8,907 nt of DNA, taken from TMED23 sp964639965. GTDB taxonomy: Bacteria > Pseudomonadota > Alphaproteobacteria > Rhodospirillales > UBA2165. The number at the start of each line of letters is the position of its first letter. Position 1 is the first letter of the stretch. The translations under genes and the position numbers were made by a program. The notes under the pieces are model-generated. The model did not search any database. It saw nothing but the letters and a program-made list of their open reading frames with translations, and was not told the origin of the DNA. Location of the stretch: assembly GCA_964639965.1 (NCBI GenBank), contig CAZXGI010000093.1:1-8907 (forward strand), written 5' to 3'. This document shows, piece after piece, positions 6,760 to 8,907 of the stretch.

Positions 6760-7929
6760 TTAATTGAAGGTTGCATCCAAGATCTCATATGCTTGGTTCA
6801 GTTCATCGGTTAAGTTTATTGGATGATTACCAAAAAAAAGTCCATATTCATGAATTATATTTGCATTATCTATATTTGTTATTTCAAAATCAAAATATTT
6901 AATTACGTCGTGGCGAGGAAAACAGCCACCAGTGATAATACGGTATTCTATATTAGCCTTTTTTAATGCTTCTAACATTTTTTTGCGAGCGGGCTTATGA
7001 GCAGGATTTAATACTATGGGGAATGAAAACGCTGAACTTTTACCATATTCTTTTTGAATGATGAAACGCTCATCATTACCAAATAAACTCTGGAAAACAG
7101 ATAAATTCTTTCGCCGCTTATCAATAAAACCTTCTAATTTTTTGAGTTGTTCACGGCCAATAGCTCCAGCCATTTCAATTGGTCTTACATTATATCCGGG
7201 CAATATAAATCTATAGGCTTCAAAAAAATCATCACTTTTTGTTTCATATATTTTTGAGGGTGTGGGAACGTCCCTGGTCCAACCGTGATTGCGGATTGAC
7301 CGCAAAAGGTGAAAAAGTTCTCCATCATTAGTTAAAACCATGCCACCTTCCATTGTAGCAATATGATGTGAGAAAAAGAAACTAAATGTATTTAAATCGC
7401 CAAAAGTACCAGTTTTGCGCCCATTTGGCAGTTCCGCACCAAGTGATTCGCAGTTATCCTCGACTAGATATAGGCTATGTTTATTAGCAAATTTCCTAAT
7501 TTGGTCTAATGATGCTGGATTGCCAAGAATACTTACGGCAACAATCATTTTAGTTTTTGGACTTAATGCATCTTCGAGCTTTGTAATGTCAATATTAAAA
7601 GAATCAATTTCGACATCGATGAATTTTAGTTTTAGTCCATATTGTTGTAAGGGATAGTAAGTTGTACTCCATGATATGGCTGGAACGATAACTTCGTCAC
7701 CAACTCTTAATGGATCTCTCTTTTTATAAAAATAGCTGGCAATAGAAATTAAATTTGCTGATGATCCAGAATTAACCATCACGCCATATTTTAAATTGTG
7801 CCATGCGGCAAATTCTTCTTCAAAGGCTGTAACTTCGGTGCCCATTGTGTATTGGTCTGAATCAATAACGCGCTGAATTGCATTTAATTCTTCCTGACCC
7901 CAGGAAGAGGCCGCTAATTTATACGACAT
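6760..7929 (-). CDS. ColD-like PLP-dependent 3-dehydratase (GDP-4-keto-6-deoxy-D-mannose 3-dehydratase family)
   Basis: This 389-residue DegT/DnrJ/EryC1-fold protein closely resembles E. coli ColD (388 residues as I recall it) along its whole length: LASSxW start, TMG (28-30), VNSGSSANL (52-60), PAISWSTTYYPLQQYGL (83-99), LVEDNCESLGA (155-165) with the PLP-ring Asp158, SHHIATMEGG (187-196), RNHGWTR (213-219), LPGYNVRP (243-250) and GLFFGNHP (363-370). In aminotransferases of this fold a lysine bound to PLP occupies position 188; here it is His188, as in ColD and the RfbH/E1 3-dehydrases. The expected reaction is removal of the C3 hydroxyl of a nucleotide-linked 4-keto-6-deoxy sugar, with PLP and glutamate, yielding a 3,6-dideoxy sugar. 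It lacks the N-terminal extension and extra length of the iron-sulfur RfbH enzymes. It heads a run with an SDR and a heptose-type kinase. The start is supported by AAGGTG six bases before the ATG. Confidence 0.92.
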   Translation of the reverse strand: MSYKLAASSWGQEELNAIQRVIDSDQYTMGTEVTAFEEEFAAWHNLKYGVMVNSGSSANLISIASYFYKKRDPLRVGDEVIVPAISWSTTYYPLQQYGLKLKFIDVEIDSFNIDITKLEDALSPKTKMIVAVSILGNPASLDQIRKFANKHSLYLVEDNCESLGAELPNGRKTGTFGDLNTFSFFFSHHIATMEGGMVLTNDGELFHLLRSIRNHGWTRDVPTPSKIYETKSDDFFEAYRFILPGYNVRPIEMAGAIGREQLKKLEGFIDKRRKNLSVFQSLFGNDERFIIQKEYGKSSAFSFPIVLNPAHKPARKKMLEALKKANIEYRIITGGCFPRHDVIKYFDFEITNIDNANIIHEYGLFFGNHPINLTDELNQAYEILDATFN

Positions 7930-8141
7930 ACATTACACCTTATTAGAAATGACCTTTAGATTATTTTACAGTCTGGTAGTACACTAATAATAATTTTGAA
8001 GACAGTTTTTTTGTGATATCTGTTTTAGAGATACTACAGGTTGATTTGTTAAAGGGTATATTATCGAATAGTAGGGATACATAATTGAAATTTCTTCAAG
8101 CAGCCTTATAGAACATTTTACTAACTTATTAAATTAATATT
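7930..8141. other. 212-base intergenic junction between the exporter and the sugar module
   Basis: This is the largest gap in the window. I see no credible ORF on either strand, no tRNA and no Rho-independent terminator with a T tract. A small inverted repeat, TTGAA (8085-8089) and TTCAA (8095-8099) around a five-base loop, lies about 43 bases after the exporter stop but is too weak to call a terminator. No -35/-10 pair with good spacing was found for the ColD-like gene, although a promoter is expected here because the exporter is functionally unrelated to what follows. Confidence 0.5.
7936..7941 (-). promoter_or_regulatory. Ribosome binding site of the ColD-like gene
   Basis: On the minus strand AAGGTG lies six bases upstream of the ATG at 7929-7927. 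It is the best Shine-Dalgarno match among the genes in this window, and it fixes the start of the 3-dehydratase gene. Confidence 0.7.
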
Positions 8142-8891
8142 TTATATTATCAGCGCTAAAGTACCAATAATGATTAGAACAAATAGAACAGCCTTCCTAA
8201 ATATAGATGGGGGCGCATGTTTAAAACTATGCGTGCCGAACCAGGTTCCTAAGGTGTAAGGAATAAATAATATAGCGGATTGAACAAGTGTTTTGTCATT
8301 GACAGCACCATTATATATCAAAACAGCTAATACCATAGGGATCAATGCAGTAACCGCAATAATGTTATTAGCTCGTTGAGTCGATGGGCGATCGGCACTT
8401 GCCATAAAATAAAGTACTGGTATTGGTCCCCCAATTCCACCAAACCCTGCGAGCCAACCGGCAATTCCACCTGTTGTTACCTGGGCAATTTTGCCTTTGG
8501 CACCAGTTCGTTTACCCTGATAACGCCATCCTGTTATTAAAATAAAAGATATCACTAATATGAAAACCCCAATTATCTTCCGAACGTTCTCTGCATCTAG
8601 GTCATATAAAACCCAAATTCCGAGTGGAGCCGTGATCCATGATGAAATAATAATTGGGAAAACCTCTTTCCAAGAGACGTGTTTTAATATTGGAACGGCG
8701 ATTTGTGTTGTTGTCGCTAGCCCCACTATTCCCATTATTGCCACCGCTTGAACAGGCTCAATTACAGTAACTAAAGCTGGAGCCCAAATTAGATTAGCGC
8801 CGAAACCGGTAAACCCGCGAACATATGCACCTGCAAATCCGGCCAATATTGCCACGCTAAATTCAATAGTTAGATAAGATTCAAAATCCAT
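8142..8891 (-). CDS. TauE/SafE family sulfite or organosulfur exporter, inner membrane
   Basis: This is a 249-residue, strongly hydrophobic protein with about seven or eight membrane segments (roughly 8-24, 32-60, 78-97, 104-121, 138-163, 174-193, 202-219, 233-249). The two-fold internal repeat of TauE/SafE (DUF81) transporters is visible: GFTGFGANLIWAPAL (26-40) in the first half and GWLAGFGGIGGPIPVLY (145-161) in the second, each opening a glycine-rich helix. Family members export small anions such as sulfite, sulfoacetate or related organosulfur compounds; the substrate cannot be read from this sequence. The length is normal and the end is intact. The start is plausible because Met1 comes just before the first membrane helix, with AGGCG close upstream, but the reading frame stays open for the remaining 16 bases of the window, so a slightly earlier start cannot be excluded. 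It is separated from the sugar module by 212 bases and is probably not functionally linked to it. Confidence 0.88.
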   Translation of the reverse strand: MDFESYLTIEFSVAILAGFAGAYVRGFTGFGANLIWAPALVTVIEPVQAVAIMGIVGLATTTQIAVPILKHVSWKEVFPIIISSWITAPLGIWVLYDLDAENVRKIIGVFILVISFILITGWRYQGKRTGAKGKIAQVTTGGIAGWLAGFGGIGGPIPVLYFMASADRPSTQRANNIIAVTALIPMVLAVLIYNGAVNDKTLVQSAILFIPYTLGTWFGTHSFKHAPPSIFRKAVLFVLIIIGTLALII

Positions 8892-8907
8892 TCGCCTAGA
8901 TTTTATT

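Noticed and set aside
7415..7657. Plus-strand ORF of 80 codons, and similar shorter ones at 3339-3530, 5983-6222, 6607-6813 and 8560-8751
   Set aside because: All are antisense to well-supported genes, with no family resemblance.
6760..7929. Annotation as a sugar aminotransferase (DegT/DnrJ/EryC1/StrS)
   Set aside because: The PLP lysine position is histidine, and the whole sequence resembles ColD, a 3-dehydratase.
1..8907. Mobile element, CRISPR or defence system
   Set aside because: No transposase, integrase, spaced direct repeats, terminal inverted repeats or known defence domains were seen; all genes are transport, sugar metabolism or rRNA modification.

Overview
The window is AT-rich bacterial DNA in which every supportable gene lies on the minus strand, so transcription runs from right to left. 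The best lineage guess is a low-GC alphaproteobacterium, possibly a marine one. This rests on the alphaproteobacterial-style rsmB (NusB-like domain plus methyltransferase) followed directly by a heparinase II/III-like gene, a pair I know from many Alphaproteobacteria, where purH usually follows. No rRNA, tRNA, CRISPR array, transposase or integrase was seen.

Layout in the direction of transcription: a TauE/SafE-family membrane exporter (8891-8142); a 212-base gap; a three-gene nucleotide-sugar module consisting of a ColD-like PLP 3-dehydratase (7929-6760), an extended SDR sugar epimerase/reductase (6738-5800) and a heptose-7-phosphate-kinase-like GHMP kinase (5681-4677); then the core pair rsmB (4579-3266) and heparinase-like protein (3181-1532); then a UDP-GlcNAc 6-dehydrogenase-like gene (1437-100) and the first 28 codons of another sugar-nucleotide epimerase (86 to the window edge). 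Polysaccharide precursor genes therefore flank a housekeeping pair on both sides.

The right-hand module is the most interesting part. The DegT-fold enzyme has His where aminotransferases carry the PLP lysine, and it resembles ColD along its whole length, so it should remove the C3 hydroxyl of a GDP-4-keto-6-deoxy sugar rather than transaminate. The SDR has lost the Asp-Glu pair of 4,6-dehydratases and could be the later 4-ketoreductase or an epimerase. With a heptose-type kinase next door, a plausible but unproven product is a 3,6-dideoxyheptose (or a colitose-like 3,6-dideoxyhexose) for surface glycan. The SDR carries an uninterrupted run of nine G on its coding strand, in the codons for its Rossmann glycine loop close to the start, inside otherwise AT-rich DNA. 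This looks like a possible phase-variation switch and is the strongest single signal in the window.

The left-hand genes should supply UDP-linked uronic acids (UDP-GlcNAcA and probably its C4 epimer or a related uronate).
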